Shown here: positions 13,813 through 14,241 of the stretch, in pieces
Numbering within the stretch: position 1 is the stretch's first letter
Layout: the number at the start of each line of letters is the position of its first letter
Assembly (NCBI GenBank): GCA_030593185.1
Contig: JAUVHQ010000026.1
Span: forward strand, 1-14,241
DNA length: 14,241 nucleotides
DNA from: Bacteroidota bacterium
Lineage (GTDB): Bacteria > Bacteroidota > Bacteroidia > Bacteroidales > VadinHA17
Direction: 5' to 3'
The notes under the pieces: model-generated
What the model was told of the DNA's origin: nothing
Databases searched by the model: none
The model's input: only the letters and a program-made list of their open reading frames with translations
Made by a program: the position numbers and the translations under genes

Positions 13813-14241
13813 ATGAAACAATGGTACGAAACATTATTTGAAAATTACGGGTTAAAATATGACAATGAGAGTTTTACACAAGGAACTATCGGAGAATGTG
13901 ATTTTATTGAAAATGAAATTAACTTTAATAAACAAACCCGGATTTTAGATATTGCCTGTGGAACCGGACGACATACGATTGAATTAACAAAACGAGGATA
14001 TAAAGTAACTGGAATTGACTTGTCGGAATCATTGTTGAATAGAGCAAGGGAAAAAGCTTTAAAAGAGAATTTGAAAATTGATTTTCAAAGACAGGATGCA
14101 AGAACCTTGAAATTTCAAAAAGAATTTGATTTAGTAATCATGCTATGCGAAGGCGCATTTCCCTTAATGGAAACCGATGAAATGAACTTTCAAATACTTC
14201 AAAATGCTTCAAAAGCACTAAAAGAAAAAGGGAAATTCATT
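13813..14241 (+). CDS. Class I SAM-dependent methyltransferase, 5' part
   Basis: The first 143 residues are present and the frame runs off the right edge. ILDIACGTGRHTIEL (about residues 44-58) is the SAM-binding motif I with its acidic start and GxGxG-like loop. GIDLSESLLNRAREKA carries the motif II acidic residue that binds the ribose hydroxyls. QDARTL and FDLVIMLCEGAFPLM follow as motifs III and IV. The opening MKQWYETLFENYG is the usual start of the methyltransferase type 11/25 group acting on small molecules. The substrate is unknown. The ATG at 13813 is the first in frame; AAAGACAG a few bases upstream is at best a weak ribosome binding site. Confidence 0.85.
   Translation, partial: MKQWYETLFENYGLKYDNESFTQGTIGECDFIENEINFNKQTRILDIACGTGRHTIELTKRGYKVTGIDLSESLLNRAREKALKENLKIDFQRQDARTLKFQKEFDLVIMLCEGAFPLMETDEMNFQILQNASKALKEKGKFI

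Overview
The window comes from a member of the Bacteroidota. The evidence is a T9SS/gliding-motility type C-terminal domain (CHU_C) on a large secreted protein, a DUF6702 protein, TTTG / TAnnTTTG promoter boxes, weak or absent Shine-Dalgarno sequences, and many small secreted proteins whose signal peptides end in AQ. An anaerobic or facultative Bacteroidales/Marinilabiliales-like lineage is my guess; the order cannot be fixed from this sequence.

Layout, left to right. The window opens with the 5' end of a minus-strand PQQ-like beta-propeller lipoprotein (1-149), divergent from a DUF6702 protein (307-795). An 874-residue T9SS-type secreted protein (1161-3785) follows, then a hairpin-rich stretch without a convincing gene (3841-4105) and a secreted TPR protein (4155-5366). 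This meets head-on a run of four minus-strand genes: a tropinone-reductase-like SDR (5395-6165), a secreted BBC1/AIM3-like cysteine-proteinase-fold protein (6336-6836), a PAS-PAS-GAF hybrid histidine kinase with a receiver (6981-9416), and a cysteine desulfurase-SelD fusion (9513-11717). After 480 bp of gene-free, repeat-rich DNA comes endonuclease III (12195-12839, minus), divergent from a secreted VOC/glyoxalase-fold protein (12994-13512). The window ends inside a class I SAM methyltransferase (13813 to the end). No tRNA, rRNA, CRISPR array or transposase is visible.

The genes do not form an obvious pathway. The clearest metabolic statement is selenium use: the desulfurase-SelD fusion joins selenide delivery and selenophosphate synthesis in one chain, although no selA, selB or mnmH lies in the window. 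The others are housekeeping repair (nth), signalling (the kinase, with no output gene beside it) and envelope proteins.

The most distinctive signal is between the genes. Seven of the nine complete genes are followed, within about 50 bases of the stop codon, by a degenerate 7-8 bp tandem array, two of them overlapping the end of the gene. The unit differs from gene to gene (AAGTAAG-like, CCAGTAA-like, ACTGCCG-like, AGTCGAAG-like). The two exceptions are the convergent pair separated by 28 bp. A second family of hairpins built on CCCTGTG(A/T)AAT occurs in two gaps. Together with the structured stretch at 3841-4105 and a 16-bp AT-rich hairpin at 13648-13685, these are the parts that standard gene annotation does not explain.
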